From positions 1 to 64,000 of the forward strand of contig NZ_CAAHFN010000049.1 in NCBI RefSeq assembly GCF_900961225.1: 64,000 nt of DNA. The letters are read 5' to 3'. The notes beneath the pieces were generated by a model, which was not told the origin of the DNA, did not search any database, and was given only the letters and a program-made list of their open reading frames with translations. This document shows, piece after piece, positions 18,879 to 28,026 of this stretch. Within the stretch, counting starts at the first letter, position 1. Every line of letters starts with the position of its first letter. A program made the position numbers and the translations under genes. The DNA comes from Modicisalibacter radicis. Its GTDB lineage: Bacteria > Pseudomonadota > Gammaproteobacteria > Pseudomonadales > Halomonadaceae.

Positions 18879-19571
18879 ATGCCCCGTTCCCGTCTGCCAG
18901 AAGAGACCCGCCCACCCGACGACGGCGACGGCTACAGCCTGCTCGAGGAGGTGCTGCACAGCGTCAGTCACGGCATCGGCGCCGCCTTCGCGCTGGCCGG
19001 GATGGTGGCACTGATCGTACTGGCCAGCCTCGCGGCCCGGATCGACCCCTGGAAGATCGTCGGCGTCAGTCTCTACGGCACCACGCTGGTACTGCTCTAT
19101 ACCGCCTCGACGCTCTACCACGGCGTGCGCCGCCCGCGCCTCAAGCGGGCCATGAAGGTGGTCGACCACTGCGCGATCTATGCGCTGATCGCCGGCACCT
19201 ACACGCCCTTTCTGCTGGTCAACCTGCGCGGCCCGCTGGGCTGGACGCTGTTCGCGGTGATATGGGGCCTGGCGGTCGGCGGCATCGCCCTCAAGCTGAT
19301 CTGGCCGCAGCGCTTCGGCGTGCTGCGGGTGGCAGTCTATCTGGTGATGGGCTGGCTGATCGTGGTCGCCAGCGATGCCATGGGCACCCACCTCTCCGAC
19401 ACCAGCATCGCCTGGCTGGTCGCCGGGGGCATCACCTACACGCTGGGGGTGGTGTTCTACGCGATCCGCGCGATTCCCTTCCATCATGCCATCTGGCACC
19501 TGTTCGTGCTGGGCGGCAGCGTGTGCCACTACGTCGCGGTGTACACCGCGGTGCTCTCGCCCCAGGCCTGA
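18879..19571 (+). CDS. hemolysin III / YqfA (PAQR-like) membrane protein
   Basis: This 230-residue protein has seven predicted membrane helices and the HlyIII/PAQR metal motifs: EEVLHSVSHGIGA near the N-terminus, SxxxH (ASTLYHG) and the C-terminal HHAIWHLFVLGGS with paired histidines. Family members are zinc-dependent membrane hydrolase-like proteins; bacterial roles include membrane-lipid homeostasis. The hemolysin name is historical. The start is set by GAGGAG. It lies 69 bases downstream of ribA on the same strand. Confidence 0.88.
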   Translation: MPRSRLPEETRPPDDGDGYSLLEEVLHSVSHGIGAAFALAGMVALIVLASLAARIDPWKIVGVSLYGTTLVLLYTASTLYHGVRRPRLKRAMKVVDHCAIYALIAGTYTPFLLVNLRGPLGWTLFAVIWGLAVGGIALKLIWPQRFGVLRVAVYLVMGWLIVVASDAMGTHLSDTSIAWLVAGGITYTLGVVFYAIRAIPFHHAIWHLFVLGGSVCHYVAVYTAVLSPQA

Positions 19572-19594
19572 GCGCGCTCCCCGGGCGGGACGGC

Positions 19595-20047
19595 TCAGGG
19601 CTCCAGCAGCCGGGCGCCGGGCCCCTCCTCGCCGAGCACATCGCCGGGGTTGCGCAGCGGGCAGGCGTCCATCGACAGGCAACCGCAGCCGATACAGCCG
19701 TCGAGCTGGTCGCGCAGCCGCTCCAGACGCCGGATGCGTGCATCGAGCCGGGCCCGCCAGGTGACCGACAGGCGCTGCCAGTCCGCCGCACCGGGACTGC
19801 GCCAGGCCGGCAGCGCCTGCAATGCCTCGCGTATCTCGGCCAGCGGCACCCCGGTGCGCTGGGCGACCTTGATGATCGCCACGCGGCGCAGTACATCGCG
19901 GGCGTAACGGCGCTGGTTGCCGGCGTTGCGCCGGCTGGCGATCAGCCCCTTGGCCTCGTAGAAGTGCAGCGTCGATACCGCCACCCCGCAGCGTGCGGCG
20001 ACCTCGCCCACCGAGAGCTCGCGCTTGCGCGGCTTGAATTGGTTCAT
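19595..20047 (-). CDS. soxR: redox-sensitive MerR-family activator SoxR
   Basis: This 150-residue regulator has an N-terminal MerR helix-turn-helix ([24 protein letters not shown] is the typical region, residues 11-34), a dimerisation helix, and the [2Fe-2S] ligand set Cys118, Cys121, Cys123 and Cys129 (CX2CXCX5C), which is diagnostic for SoxR. Oxidation of the cluster by redox-cycling compounds activates transcription from 19-bp-spacer promoters. The ATG at 20047 has AAGGAGG upstream. It is divergent from a flavin reductase/ABC exporter operon across a SoxR box. No soxS is present. Confidence 0.97.
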   Translation of the reverse strand: MNQFKPRKRELSVGEVAARCGVAVSTLHFYEAKGLIASRRNAGNQRRYARDVLRRVAIIKVAQRTGVPLAEIREALQALPAWRSPGAADWQRLSVTWRARLDARIRRLERLRDQLDGCIGCGCLSMDACPLRNPGDVLGEEGPGARLLEP

Positions 20048-20057
20048 CGCGACCTCC

Positions 20058-20088
20058 TTGACCTCAAGTTTACTTGAGGTTCTAGAGT
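20058..20088 (+). promoter_or_regulatory. SoxR-controlled promoter with 19-bp spacer
   Basis: The operator at 20062-20079 reads CCTCAAGTTTACTTGAGG, one base different from the E. coli soxS SoxR box as recalled (CCTCAAGTTAACTTGAGG). The full inverted repeat is 9+2+9 bases (20061-20080). On the plus strand it sits between a -35 TTGACC (20058-20063) and a -10 TAGAGT (20083-20088), separated by exactly 19 bases. That overlong spacer is the geometry MerR-type activators correct. The output gene begins at 20125. soxR itself starts 11 bases left of the -35, so it is probably autoregulated. Confidence 0.93.
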
Positions 20089-20124
20089 ACTCGGCAACCG
20101 TTCGCAACCCCGAGGTGCCGATGC

Positions 20125-20697
20125 ATGCCTGCCCCGCTCTCTCTCGCCATGCTTCTCGGCGGCGCGCCGCCCACGCAGTTCCGCGATCGCGTGGCACGCT
20201 GGGTGGCCCGCCAGTTGCGAGACCATGACGCACTGGCGGTCACCCCCATCGACTGCGCCGGATGGCCCGCCTCCACGCCGCCGCCGACCGAAATCCGCAA
20301 GAATCTCCATGCCGCCGATGGCTTTTTGCTCATCACCCCGGAGTACAATGGCGGCCCGATGGCACTGGAGCGCCTGTTCGATGCCGCCGATCTGCCCTGG
20401 GCCGGCAAGCCGGTCGCGTTCGTCGGCTACGGCGGCGACTCGGGCGGCGAACGGGCCGTGGCACGCCTCCACGAACGCTGCGTCGCCCGGCGCGCGCTGG
20501 CGCTGCCCGGGCCGCTATTGTGTGTCGATGCCTACACCCGCTTCGGTCTGCACGGCGAACTCTACGCCTCGCTCGGCGAGCCGCTGCGGCTGAGCCGGCT
20601 GCTCGCCCGGCTGGCGCTCTGCGCCGGCGCGTTGCGCGCGGCTCGCGGGGCCGGGCCGGTCGCCATCCCCTCCGTCAGCGCCGGGCTGGACGACTGA
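20125..20697 (+). CDS. NADPH-dependent FMN reductase-family flavoprotein
   Basis: The 190-residue protein has the flavodoxin-like fold of the FMN_red family: an N-terminal strand, a middle loop [24 protein letters not shown] (the PEYN motif that contacts FMN) and [18 protein letters not shown]. It probably reduces quinones, azo compounds or free flavin with NAD(P)H. It is the first gene after the SoxR promoter and is followed by an ABC exporter after 75 bases, which suggests a response to redox-cycling toxins. The GAGG at 20112 fits the ATG at 20125. Confidence 0.85.
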   Translation: MPAPLSLAMLLGGAPPTQFRDRVARWVARQLRDHDALAVTPIDCAGWPASTPPPTEIRKNLHAADGFLLITPEYNGGPMALERLFDAADLPWAGKPVAFVGYGGDSGGERAVARLHERCVARRALALPGPLLCVDAYTRFGLHGELYASLGEPLRLSRLLARLALCAGALRAARGAGPVAIPSVSAGLDD

Positions 20698-20772
20698 GCG
20701 ACGCCTATGCGCTGCGCCAAACCACCCGGGCAGGCCCCGACGGGGCCCATGCCCGCCAGGAGAAGACACACC

Positions 20773-22635
20773 ATGTTCCGCTGGTTCGAAAGCCGTCTCG
20801 ATCCCTTCCCCGCCGGCGAACCGGGGCGACCGCCCGCCTCGCTGATCGCCTTCTGCCTGCATTACACCCGCGGCGCCTGGCCCTATCTGGCCGCCTCCGC
20901 GCTATTGATCGCGCTAATCGCGGTCACCGAAGTGTGGATCTTCAGCTTCCTCGGCAACATCGTCGACTGGCTGTCCAACCAGCGCCGCGAGACCTTCCTC
21001 GCCGACCAGGGCGCCAAGCTCGCCGGCATGGCGCTGCTGATCCTGGTCGGGCTGCCGGCGATGGTGCTGGCGCACTCGCTGATCAACCAGCAGACGCTGA
21101 TGGGCAACTATCCGATGCGCATCCGCTGGATGGGCCACCGCTACCTGCTCAAGCAGTCGCTGGGCTTCTATCAGGACGAGTTCGCCGGGCGCATCGCCAC
21201 CAAGCTGATGCAGACCTCGCTGGCGGTGCGCGAATGCGTGATCAAGCTGATCGACGTGCTCAATTACGTCAGCGTGTATTTCCTCGGCACCCTGGTGCTG
21301 GTGGGCATCGCCGACTGGCGGCTGGCCCTGCCACTGGCGGCCTGGCTGGCCGGCTACCTGCTGTTGCTCGGCTACTTCGTTCCGCGCCTCGGGCGCATCT
21401 CCAAGGCCCAGGCCGATGCCCGCTCGCAGATGACCGGACGGCTGGTCGACAGCTACACCAACATCCAGACGGTCAAGCTGTTCTCCCATGCCCGGCGCGA
21501 GGCCGCCTTCGCCCGCCAGGGCATGGCCGGTTTCCTGACCACGGTGCACGGCCAGATGCGCCTGGTCACCGGTCTCTACGGCGCGCTCTATGCGCTCAAC
21601 GCGCTGCTGCTGTTCGCCATGGGCGCACTGTCGATCGGCCTGTGGCTGACCGAGTCGGTGAGCATCGGGGCGGTGGCCGTGGCGCTGGGCCTGGTGATGC
21701 GACTGTCGGGCATGTCGCAGTGGATCATGTGGGAAGTCTCGGCGCTGTTCGAGAACATCGGCACGGTACAGGACGGCATCGCCACGCTGTCGCTGCCCCA
21801 TCATGTCGAGGACGCCGCCGATGCCGCGCCACTCGACGTGACACGCGGGGCGATCGCCTTCGAGCGCATCCGCTTCCACTACGGCAAGGGCAGCGGGGTG
21901 ATCGACGAGCTGAGCCTGACGATCCGCCCCGGCGAGAAGATCGGCCTGGTCGGGCCGTCGGGGGCCGGCAAGTCGACGCTGGTCAGCCTGCTGCTGCGTT
22001 TCCACGACCTGGAGGGCGGGCGCATCCGCATCGATGGCCAGGACATCTCCCGGGTCTCCCAGGAGAGCCTGCGCGCGCAGATCGGCATGGTCACCCAGGA
22101 CACCTCGCTGCTGCATCGCTCGGTGCGCGACAACCTGCTCTACGGCCGGCCCGATGCCGATTCGGCGATGGTCGACGCGGCGGTGCGCCGGGCCCACGTG
22201 GCGAGCTTCCTCGACGAGCTGCGCGACATCCACGGCCGCCGCGGCCTGGAAGCCCACGTCGGCGAGCGCGGGGTCAAGCTCTCGGGCGGCCAGCGTCAGC
22301 GCATCGCCATCGCCCGGGTGATGCTCAAGGACGCGCCGATCCTGATCCTCGACGAGGCCACCTCGGCGCTGGATTCCGACGTCGAGGCGGCGATCCAGGA
22401 AAATCTGGAGACGCTGATGGCCGACAAGACGGTGATCGCCATCGCCCACCGGCTGTCGACCATCGCCGCCATGGACCGCCTGGTGGTGATGGAGGGCGGG
22501 CGGATCGTCGAGCAGGGCAGCCATGCCGAGCTGATCGCCCGCGATGGACTCTATGCGCGATTGTGGCGGCGTCAGTCCGGCGGCTTCCTGGACGCCGAGG
22601 CGGCGCAGGCGAGCGTCGCCGCGCCCTCGAGCTGA
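20773..22635 (+). CDS. ABC exporter, fused membrane-ATPase half-transporter
   Basis: This 620-residue half-transporter has an N-terminal six-helix exporter domain (about residues 25-330) and an ATPase domain with Walker A GPSGAGKST, signature LSGGQRQRIAIAR and Walker B ILILDEATSALDS. It should work as a homodimer like MsbA/LmrA. The ATG at 20773 has AGGAGA upstream and gives the usual N-terminus; the in-frame starts at 20707 and 20749 look less likely. Its position in a SoxR-driven operon suggests efflux of a redox-active compound, in parallel with SoxR-controlled pumps of pseudomonads and streptomycetes. The substrate is unknown. Confidence 0.92.
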   Translation: MFRWFESRLDPFPAGEPGRPPASLIAFCLHYTRGAWPYLAASALLIALIAVTEVWIFSFLGNIVDWLSNQRRETFLADQGAKLAGMALLILVGLPAMVLAHSLINQQTLMGNYPMRIRWMGHRYLLKQSLGFYQDEFAGRIATKLMQTSLAVRECVIKLIDVLNYVSVYFLGTLVLVGIADWRLALPLAAWLAGYLLLLGYFVPRLGRISKAQADARSQMTGRLVDSYTNIQTVKLFSHARREAAFARQGMAGFLTTVHGQMRLVTGLYGALYALNALLLFAMGALSIGLWLTESVSIGAVAVALGLVMRLSGMSQWIMWEVSALFENIGTVQDGIATLSLPHHVEDAADAAPLDVTRGAIAFERIRFHYGKGSGVIDELSLTIRPGEKIGLVGPSGAGKSTLVSLLLRFHDLEGGRIRIDGQDISRVSQESLRAQIGMVTQDTSLLHRSVRDNLLYGRPDADSAMVDAAVRRAHVASFLDELRDIHGRRGLEAHVGERGVKLSGGQRQRIAIARVMLKDAPILILDEATSALDSDVEAAIQENLETLMADKTVIAIAHRLSTIAAMDRLVVMEGGRIVEQGSHAELIARDGLYARLWRRQSGGFLDAEAAQASVAAPSS

Positions 22636-22639
22636 GCGA

Positions 22640-22660
22640 CGCGCAGCGAGCGGCTGCGCG
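22640..22660 (+). terminator. hairpin after the ABC exporter gene
   Basis: CGCGCAGC and GCTGCGCG form a perfect 8-bp stem around GAGCG, five bases past the stop. There is no T-run. It separates the operon from the convergent hydrolase gene. Confidence 0.5.
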
Positions 22661-22738
22661 GGTATCCGTGGAGGGTGATCATGGCGTGCGTGGCTCCAGG
22701 ATTGACCCTCGCAGTCTAGGCCATTGGCAAGCGCGGGA

Positions 22739-23704
22739 TCATGGGTGAACGCGGGACGCCACCCGGCGAATGAACGCCGCGGTTTCATCGGGCCGGGTGA
22801 GCGGCAGCATATGGCCCGCCTCGGGCAGGGTCTCCACGGCCAGGCCGGGCACCTTGTCCCGCATGGCCATGCCGTGGCGCGCAGGGTCGAGTATCGCGTC
22901 GCGCTCACCGAACAGGATGCCCACCGGCAGGCGCAGCTCATGATAGCGATCGACCAGCTGCGGCAAGGCGTGCTCGAGCATCGCCAGATCGGTCGAGTTG
23001 GCATAGAAGGCTTGCGGGCGCAGCGTCAGCAGGCCACCGCCACGCGTCGCGAAGTCGGCGGGAACCGGCTCCGGGGCGAATATCGCCGCCAGCATCCGCG
23101 ATGAATAGCGCACACCGAACGGCACGGCAAGGGTATCGGCCACAAGGCGCCGCCAGCGCGGCGAGCGGATCGCCATGCCGCGAAAGGCCGGCGGCACCTC
23201 GGTCTCCTGGCCGGTCAACGGCGCCAGCAGGGCCAGGCCCGCCACGTCGCCGGGGTAGTTCTCGGCCAGTGCCAGGGCCACCGCGCCGCCCAGCGAATGC
23301 CCGACCAGCAACGGCCGCTCGATGCCCAGTGCGCGCCAGGCCTCGCGGATCCGACGCGCCTGGGCGGTCAGGACGGCAGCCTCCGCGGCGCTACCGCGCT
23401 CGGAATAGCCCGAGCCGGGCCGGTCCACCGCGATGACGTGAAAGTCGTCGGCCAGCCGCTCGATCAGTGCGTAGGAGAAGTGCTGCAACTGCCCGCCCAG
23501 CCCGTGGATCAGCACCAGCGGCGGGCCCTGGCCGGCCTCGACGAGATGCACGCGCCCCTCGGCCGTGTCGACGAAGCGCCCGGCCGGCGGCACGGCAGTC
23601 TCGGCGCGGCGAGCGACACGTGCACTGAAGCGCCGCAAGCCCCAGAGGCTCAGCGCGATGGTCGCCAGCAGAACGACGCCCAGCGTCAACGGGGTGGTGC
23701 CCAT
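22739..23704 (-). CDS. membrane-anchored alpha/beta hydrolase
   Basis: This 321-residue protein has an N-terminal membrane anchor (residues 6-24) and an alpha/beta-hydrolase domain: oxyanion motif LIHGLGGQ, nucleophile elbow GHSLGG, acid Asp in GERDAILDP and C-terminal His in EAGHMLPLTRPDE. The catalytic triad is therefore complete. The substrate could be an ester, lactone or haloalkane; nothing nearby settles it. It is in the same direction as djlA, 69 bases downstream of it. Confidence 0.85.
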   Translation of the reverse strand: MGTTPLTLGVVLLATIALSLWGLRRFSARVARRAETAVPPAGRFVDTAEGRVHLVEAGQGPPLVLIHGLGGQLQHFSYALIERLADDFHVIAVDRPGSGYSERGSAAEAAVLTAQARRIREAWRALGIERPLLVGHSLGGAVALALAENYPGDVAGLALLAPLTGQETEVPPAFRGMAIRSPRWRRLVADTLAVPFGVRYSSRMLAAIFAPEPVPADFATRGGGLLTLRPQAFYANSTDLAMLEHALPQLVDRYHELRLPVGILFGERDAILDPARHGMAMRDKVPGLAVETLPEAGHMLPLTRPDETAAFIRRVASRVHP

Positions 23705-23773
23705 GCGTCCCTCCTCGCTCGCCTCGATGCTGTGTTGGTGGCGTCCGGCGCGGCGGCGCCCGCCGGCGCGCCA

Positions 23774-24544
23774 TCAGCCGTTGGCGGCGCGGGCTTCCTT
23801 GATCTGGTCGTAGGCGTGGGTGATCTCGCGGGTCCGCGCCTCGGCGACCTCGCGCATGCTCTCGGGCAGGCCCTTGCCGGCCAGCTTGTCGGGATGGTTC
23901 TGGCTCATCAGCCGGCGATAGGCGCGCTTGAGCTCGGCGTCGCTGACGTCGCGCTCGACGCCGAGCACCCGGTAGGCGTCCTCCAGCGCCTGGCCGGAGG
24001 GCGGTCCGCCGCCCGCCTGACCGGCCTCGCCACGCAGCATCGCCTCGATCTGGGCGATCTCGGCCTCGCTGCAGCCCAACCCGCGGGCCACACGCAGGAT
24101 CATCTCGTGCTCGGCCGGGTCGAGCTTGCCGTCGGCGGCGATCGCCGACAGCTGGACCTGGAGGAACACCTGCAGCAGCGCACGCTGGCCGCGGGTGATG
24201 CGCCGCACCTCGGCAAGCTCGGCGTCGAGATCGAAGTCGTCGGCCTTGCCGCGCTCGAAGGCGTCGCGGGCGCGGTTGCGCATGTCGCCGCTCATGCGCA
24301 TGCGCGTGAACAGCGTCTCGGCGACCTGCACTTCCGCATCGGTGACCTGGCCGTCGGCCTTGCAGATGCAGCCCATCACCGCGAAGGTGGAATCCAGGAA
24401 TTGCGACTGCAGCTGGGCCACCCGGGCGATGCCGATGCCCCGCGCCAGGCGCCGGCCGAGCCAGTAGCCCAGCAGTGCGCCGATCAACATCCCCGGCCAG
24501 CGGCCGATGAGATAGCCCAGTATCGCCCCGATCAGGATCGCCAT
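23774..24544 (-). CDS. djlA: membrane-anchored DnaJ-like co-chaperone
   Basis: This 256-residue protein has the DjlA layout: a short N-terminal membrane segment with GxxxG spacing (residues 4-32), a central TerB-like all-helical domain (about 50-165) and a C-terminal J domain (about 188-256) with the HPD motif (NHPDKL) that stimulates DnaK ATPase. It probably helps DnaK in envelope stress or capsule control. It lies just upstream of the hydrolase and downstream of dxs, with 39 bases between the dxs stop and its own start. Confidence 0.93.
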   Translation of the reverse strand: MAILIGAILGYLIGRWPGMLIGALLGYWLGRRLARGIGIARVAQLQSQFLDSTFAVMGCICKADGQVTDAEVQVAETLFTRMRMSGDMRNRARDAFERGKADDFDLDAELAEVRRITRGQRALLQVFLQVQLSAIAADGKLDPAEHEMILRVARGLGCSEAEIAQIEAMLRGEAGQAGGGPPSGQALEDAYRVLGVERDVSDAELKRAYRRLMSQNHPDKLAGKGLPESMREVAEARTREITHAYDQIKEARAANG

Positions 24545-24583
24545 GGTGTCCTCGTGTGCTGTATCAGACGCAGGTGCGCCGGC

Positions 24584-26515
24584 TCATGGTTGGTCGGCCA
24601 GGCGACGACGGATCGATGCTTCGATGCCGTCGGCGTCGAGCCCGCAGGATGCGAGCAGCTCGCCGGGTTTGCCGTGCTCGACGAAGGCATCGGGCAGGCC
24701 CAGGTTGAGCAGTGCCACCTGGACGCCCTCGGCGGCCAGCAGCTCGTTGACGCCGCTGCCGGCGCCGCCGGCGATCGCGCTCTCCTCGAGCGTCACGACC
24801 AGCCGGTGATCGCGCGCCGCGTCGAGCACTGCCTGGCGGTCCAGCGGCTTCACCGAGCGCATGTTGATATGCGTGGCGTCGATACGCTCGGCGACCTCGG
24901 CGGCCGGGCCGTTGAGGCTGCCGAAGGCCAGCAGGGCGACATCGCCGCTGCCCCGGCGACGCGGCTCGGCACGGCCGATCTCGAGGGTTTCCAGGCTCCC
25001 GGGCAGCGGCGTGCCGGGGCCCTTGCCGCGTGGATAGCGGACCGCCGCGGGGCCGTCGTGATGATAGGCGGTGCTGAGCATCGCCCGACACTCGGCCTCG
25101 TCGGCCGGCGCCAGGATCACCAGCCCCGGCACGCAGCGCAGGTAGGAGAGATCCAGCGCGCCGTGGTGCGTGGGGCCGTCCTCGCCGACCAGACCGGCGC
25201 GGTCGATGGCGAAGGTCACGTCGAGGTGCTGCACGGCGATGTCATGAATCAGCTGGTCGTAGCCGCGCTGCAGGAAGGTCGAATAGATCGCCACCACCGG
25301 CTTCATGGCTTCGCAGGCGAAGCCGGCCGCCAGGGTCAGCGCGTGCTGCTCGGCGATCGCCACGTCGTAGTAGCGCTCGGGGTACTCCCTGGAGAAGCGC
25401 ACCAGATCCGAGCCTTCGCGCATCGCCGGGGTAATGCCGATCAGCCGCGGGTCGGCGGCGGCCATGTCGCACAGCCAGTCGCCGAACACGTTGCAATACT
25501 TGCGCGGCTTGGCCTCGGGCAGGGAGGCGCCCTGTTCGACCGGCGCCTGGGTCTCGACCTCGGGCGGCGGCGCGGGCTCCTTCTCGAGCTTGGTAATGGC
25601 GTGATAGCCGATCGGGTCGGCCTCGGCCGGGCGGAAGCCCTTGCCCTTGCTGGTCTTGATGTGCAGGAACTGCGGGCCGTCGAGGTCGCGCAGGTTGCGC
25701 AGCGTCTGGTTGAGCCCCGCCAGGTCGTGGCCGTCGATCGGGCCGATGTAGTTGAAGCCCATCTCCTCGAACAGCGTCGCCGGGCTGACCATGCCCTTCA
25801 TGTGCTCCTCGGTGCGCCGCGCCAGCTCGAGTGCGCCGGGCAACCGCGAGAGCACCTTCTTGCCGCCCTCGCGCACGCTGATGTAGGTCTTGCTGGAGAA
25901 GATGTGCGCCAGGTAGCTGGCCATGCCGCCGACGTTCTCGGAGATCGACATCTCGTTGTCGTTGAGTATCACCAGCAGGTTGGCATCGACGTGACCGGCA
26001 TGGGCCAGTGCCTCGAAGGCCATTCCGGCGGTCAGCGCGCCGTCGCCGATCACCGCGCACACCCGGCGCTTCTCGCCGCGGGTGCGGGCGGCCAGCGCCA
26101 TGCCCAGCGCGGCGCTGATCGAGGTACTCGAATGACCGACGCCGAAGGTGTCGTACTCCGACTCGTCGCGCTTGGGAAACGCCGCCAGCCCGCCGAACTG
26201 GCGGATGCTGTGCATCGCCTCGCGGCGCCCGGTGAGGATCTTGTGCGGGTAGGCCTGGTGGCCGACATCCCAGACGATCCGGTCATGGGGCGTCTCGAGG
26301 GCGTGATGCAGGGCGATGGTCAGCTCGACCACGCCCAGCCCGGCACCGAAGTGGCCGCCGCTGCAGCCCACGCTGTAGAGCAGGTAGGCGCGCAGTTCAT
26401 CGGCCAGCTCGTCGAGCTGGGCGGCACTCATGGCACGCAGCGCGGCCGGCGTATCGATGGTGTCGAGCAACGGCGTCGCCGGGCGCTCGACAGGAATCTC
26501 GTCGAACAGCTTCAT
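24584..26515 (-). CDS. dxs: 1-deoxy-D-xylulose-5-phosphate synthase
   Basis: This 643-residue thiamine-diphosphate enzyme condenses pyruvate and glyceraldehyde 3-phosphate, the entry step of the MEP isoprenoid pathway. The ThDP motif [18 protein letters not shown] with ND further on, the His of [12 protein letters not shown] and the transketolase pyrimidine domain ([12 protein letters not shown]) are intact. The segment around residues 305-340 is acidic and proline-rich and longer than in E. coli (620 residues). It follows ispA with a 9-base gap in the xseB-ispA-dxs operon. Confidence 0.97.
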   Translation of the reverse strand: MKLFDEIPVERPATPLLDTIDTPAALRAMSAAQLDELADELRAYLLYSVGCSGGHFGAGLGVVELTIALHHALETPHDRIVWDVGHQAYPHKILTGRREAMHSIRQFGGLAAFPKRDESEYDTFGVGHSSTSISAALGMALAARTRGEKRRVCAVIGDGALTAGMAFEALAHAGHVDANLLVILNDNEMSISENVGGMASYLAHIFSSKTYISVREGGKKVLSRLPGALELARRTEEHMKGMVSPATLFEEMGFNYIGPIDGHDLAGLNQTLRNLRDLDGPQFLHIKTSKGKGFRPAEADPIGYHAITKLEKEPAPPPEVETQAPVEQGASLPEAKPRKYCNVFGDWLCDMAAADPRLIGITPAMREGSDLVRFSREYPERYYDVAIAEQHALTLAAGFACEAMKPVVAIYSTFLQRGYDQLIHDIAVQHLDVTFAIDRAGLVGEDGPTHHGALDLSYLRCVPGLVILAPADEAECRAMLSTAYHHDGPAAVRYPRGKGPGTPLPGSLETLEIGRAEPRRRGSGDVALLAFGSLNGPAAEVAERIDATHINMRSVKPLDRQAVLDAARDHRLVVTLEESAIAGGAGSGVNELLAAEGVQVALLNLGLPDAFVEHGKPGELLASCGLDADGIEASIRRRLADQP

Positions 26516-26524
26516 AAGGGCTCT

Positions 26525-27415
26525 TTAGTAGTCGCGCTCGATCATGTAGCGGGCGAGGCCGGCCAACGGCTCACCGGCCTCGCCCAGCGGGGCGATCACG
26601 GCCAACGCCTCGTCGAGCAGCTCGCCGGCCTTGGCACGGGCCGCTTCGAGGCCCATCAGGGCCGGATAGGAAGGCTTGTCGCGGGCGGCGTCGGCGCCCG
26701 AGGCCTTGCCCAGCGTGGCGGTATCGCCGGTGACATCGAGAATGTCATCGTGGATCTGGAAGGCCAGGCCGATGGCGCTGGCGTAACGCTCCAGATGCTG
26801 CAGTCGCGGGTCGCTCATCGGCACCGCCGTCAGCCCGCCCAGCAGCACCGCGGCACGAATCAGCGCGCCGGTCTTGTAGCGATGGATCTGGGCCAGCGCG
26901 TCAGCATCGATGCGGCCGCCGACCACCCCCAGATCCAGCGCCTGCCCGGCGACCATGCCATCACGGCCGGCGGCCTGGGCCAACACCCGGATCATCGCCG
27001 CCAGCCGCCCATGGCCGGCATCGGCCAGCCATTCGAAGGCCAGCGTCTGCAGGGCGTCGCCGGCAAGGATCGCGGTGGCCTCGTCGAAGGCCTTGTGGAC
27101 CGTGGGCTGGCCACGGCGCATGTCGTCGTCATCCATTGCCGGCAGATCGTCGTGGACCAGCGAATAGGCATGGATCAGCTCGATCGCCACTGCCGCGGGG
27201 TCGAGCGACTCGTCATCGGCACCCAGCGCGCGTCCGGCGGTGTACACCAGCACCGCGCGCAGGCGCTTGCCGTTGCCCAGCACACTGTAGCGCATCGCCG
27301 CCTCGAGCCGGTCGGCGGGCGTGTCGCGATGGGCGAAGAGCTCCTCGAGCTCGGCATTGATGCGCGCCTGATCGGCACTCAGACGCAGCGGCCATTCCAT
27401 GGTTTCATCGATCAT
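26525..27415 (-). CDS. ispA: (2E,6E)-farnesyl diphosphate synthase
   Basis: This 296-residue short-chain prenyltransferase makes farnesyl diphosphate from DMAPP/GPP and IPP. The first aspartate-rich motif is DDLPAMDDDD with the two-residue insertion of bacterial enzymes; the second is DDILD (FQIHDDILDVTGD). The length and C-terminal YMIERDY match IspA (C-terminal RDR/RDY). Its start overlaps the xseB stop by 11 bases. Confidence 0.96.
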   Translation of the reverse strand: MIDETMEWPLRLSADQARINAELEELFAHRDTPADRLEAAMRYSVLGNGKRLRAVLVYTAGRALGADDESLDPAAVAIELIHAYSLVHDDLPAMDDDDMRRGQPTVHKAFDEATAILAGDALQTLAFEWLADAGHGRLAAMIRVLAQAAGRDGMVAGQALDLGVVGGRIDADALAQIHRYKTGALIRAAVLLGGLTAVPMSDPRLQHLERYASAIGLAFQIHDDILDVTGDTATLGKASGADAARDKPSYPALMGLEAARAKAGELLDEALAVIAPLGEAGEPLAGLARYMIERDY

Positions 27416-27698
27416 TGCCGCTCTCCGAGGGCGGGTTGGGAGCCGTGAACGGCGTCGCTTCGAAGCGTCCGTCGGGCTGTTCGACCAGTGCCTGGACCTG
27501 GAGCTCGGCTGCGTCGAGCCGGCGCTGGGCGTCGCGGGTCAGCCGCACGCCCTGCTCGAAGGCCGCCAGCGACGCTTCCAGCGTCAGCTCTCCGGCTTCC
27601 AGCTCGCCGACCAGCGCCTCGAGCCGCTCCAGGGTGGCGGCGAAATCCTCGGGTGGCGCCTCGTGGTCCGTGGGCGCTGCGGGGTCCTTGTCTGCCAT
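27405..27698 (-). CDS. xseB: exodeoxyribonuclease VII small subunit
   Basis: The 97-residue acidic protein carries the XseB core FAATLERLEALVGELEAGELTLEASLAAFEQGVRL, two helices that bind XseA to form exonuclease VII. I prefer the ATG at 27696-27698 because a weak GTGAGAA lies upstream. The in-frame ATG at 27711-27713 (adding MSENG) has no purine-rich site and is the alternative. Genetic coupling to ispA and dxs is the standard gammaproteobacterial order. Confidence 0.93.
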   Translation of the reverse strand: MADKDPAAPTDHEAPPEDFAATLERLEALVGELEAGELTLEASLAAFEQGVRLTRDAQRRLDAAELQVQALVEQPDGRFEATPFTAPNPPSESGNDR

Positions 27699-27763
27699 GC
27701 CATTCTCACTCATCGAAACGGGCCGCGGCCTCGCGGCCCGCACGGGCCAGGGTCTGGCCGGAC

Positions 27764-27769
27764 AGTATA
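27764..27769 (-). promoter_or_regulatory. -10 box for the xseB-ispA-dxs operon
   Basis: On the minus strand TATACT matches the sigma-70 -10 well, about 60 bases ahead of the xseB start, but no good -35 is visible. The 328-base divergent gap 27699-28026 also contains the serA promoter, where TACGAT near 27892 is the best plus-strand -10 candidate. No riboswitch or repeat was recognised there. Confidence 0.4.
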
Positions 27770-28026
27770 CACGCTGTGCCGCGGGGTGCCTGCCCCGGGG
27801 CGGACTGCAGGCACGGGGCCGACAGCCCCATCAATCGGGCTCATGGTCAAGCTGCGGCATTTTCATCGTCCCCCGCCGACGCTGTGCTACGATAGGCGCC
27901 CTGTTGCGCTACCCCTTGCCTGGCTTGGCCTGCCACCCGACCGCGGCCTCTTCATCAGCCGGAGCCAACGGGTCGCTTTCCCACCAACGAGCGCGTCGTC
28001 AGTCGACGAAAAGGGTTGAACCGACA

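Noticed and set aside
22681..22719. 12-codon ORF with GGAGG ahead of it, after the ABC exporter gene
   Set aside because: It is too short to support, and lies in a convergent gap without other evidence of expression.
20262..22748. 828-codon plus-strand frame over the flavin reductase and ABC exporter
   Set aside because: It is an alternate frame of two well-supported genes; the translation is arginine-rich with no family resemblance.
23297..27448. 1383-codon plus-strand open frame
   Set aside because: It covers djlA, dxs and ispA on the other strand, all with conserved motifs. Its translation is low-complexity and rich in Gln, His, Arg and Ala, as antisense frames of GC-rich genes are.
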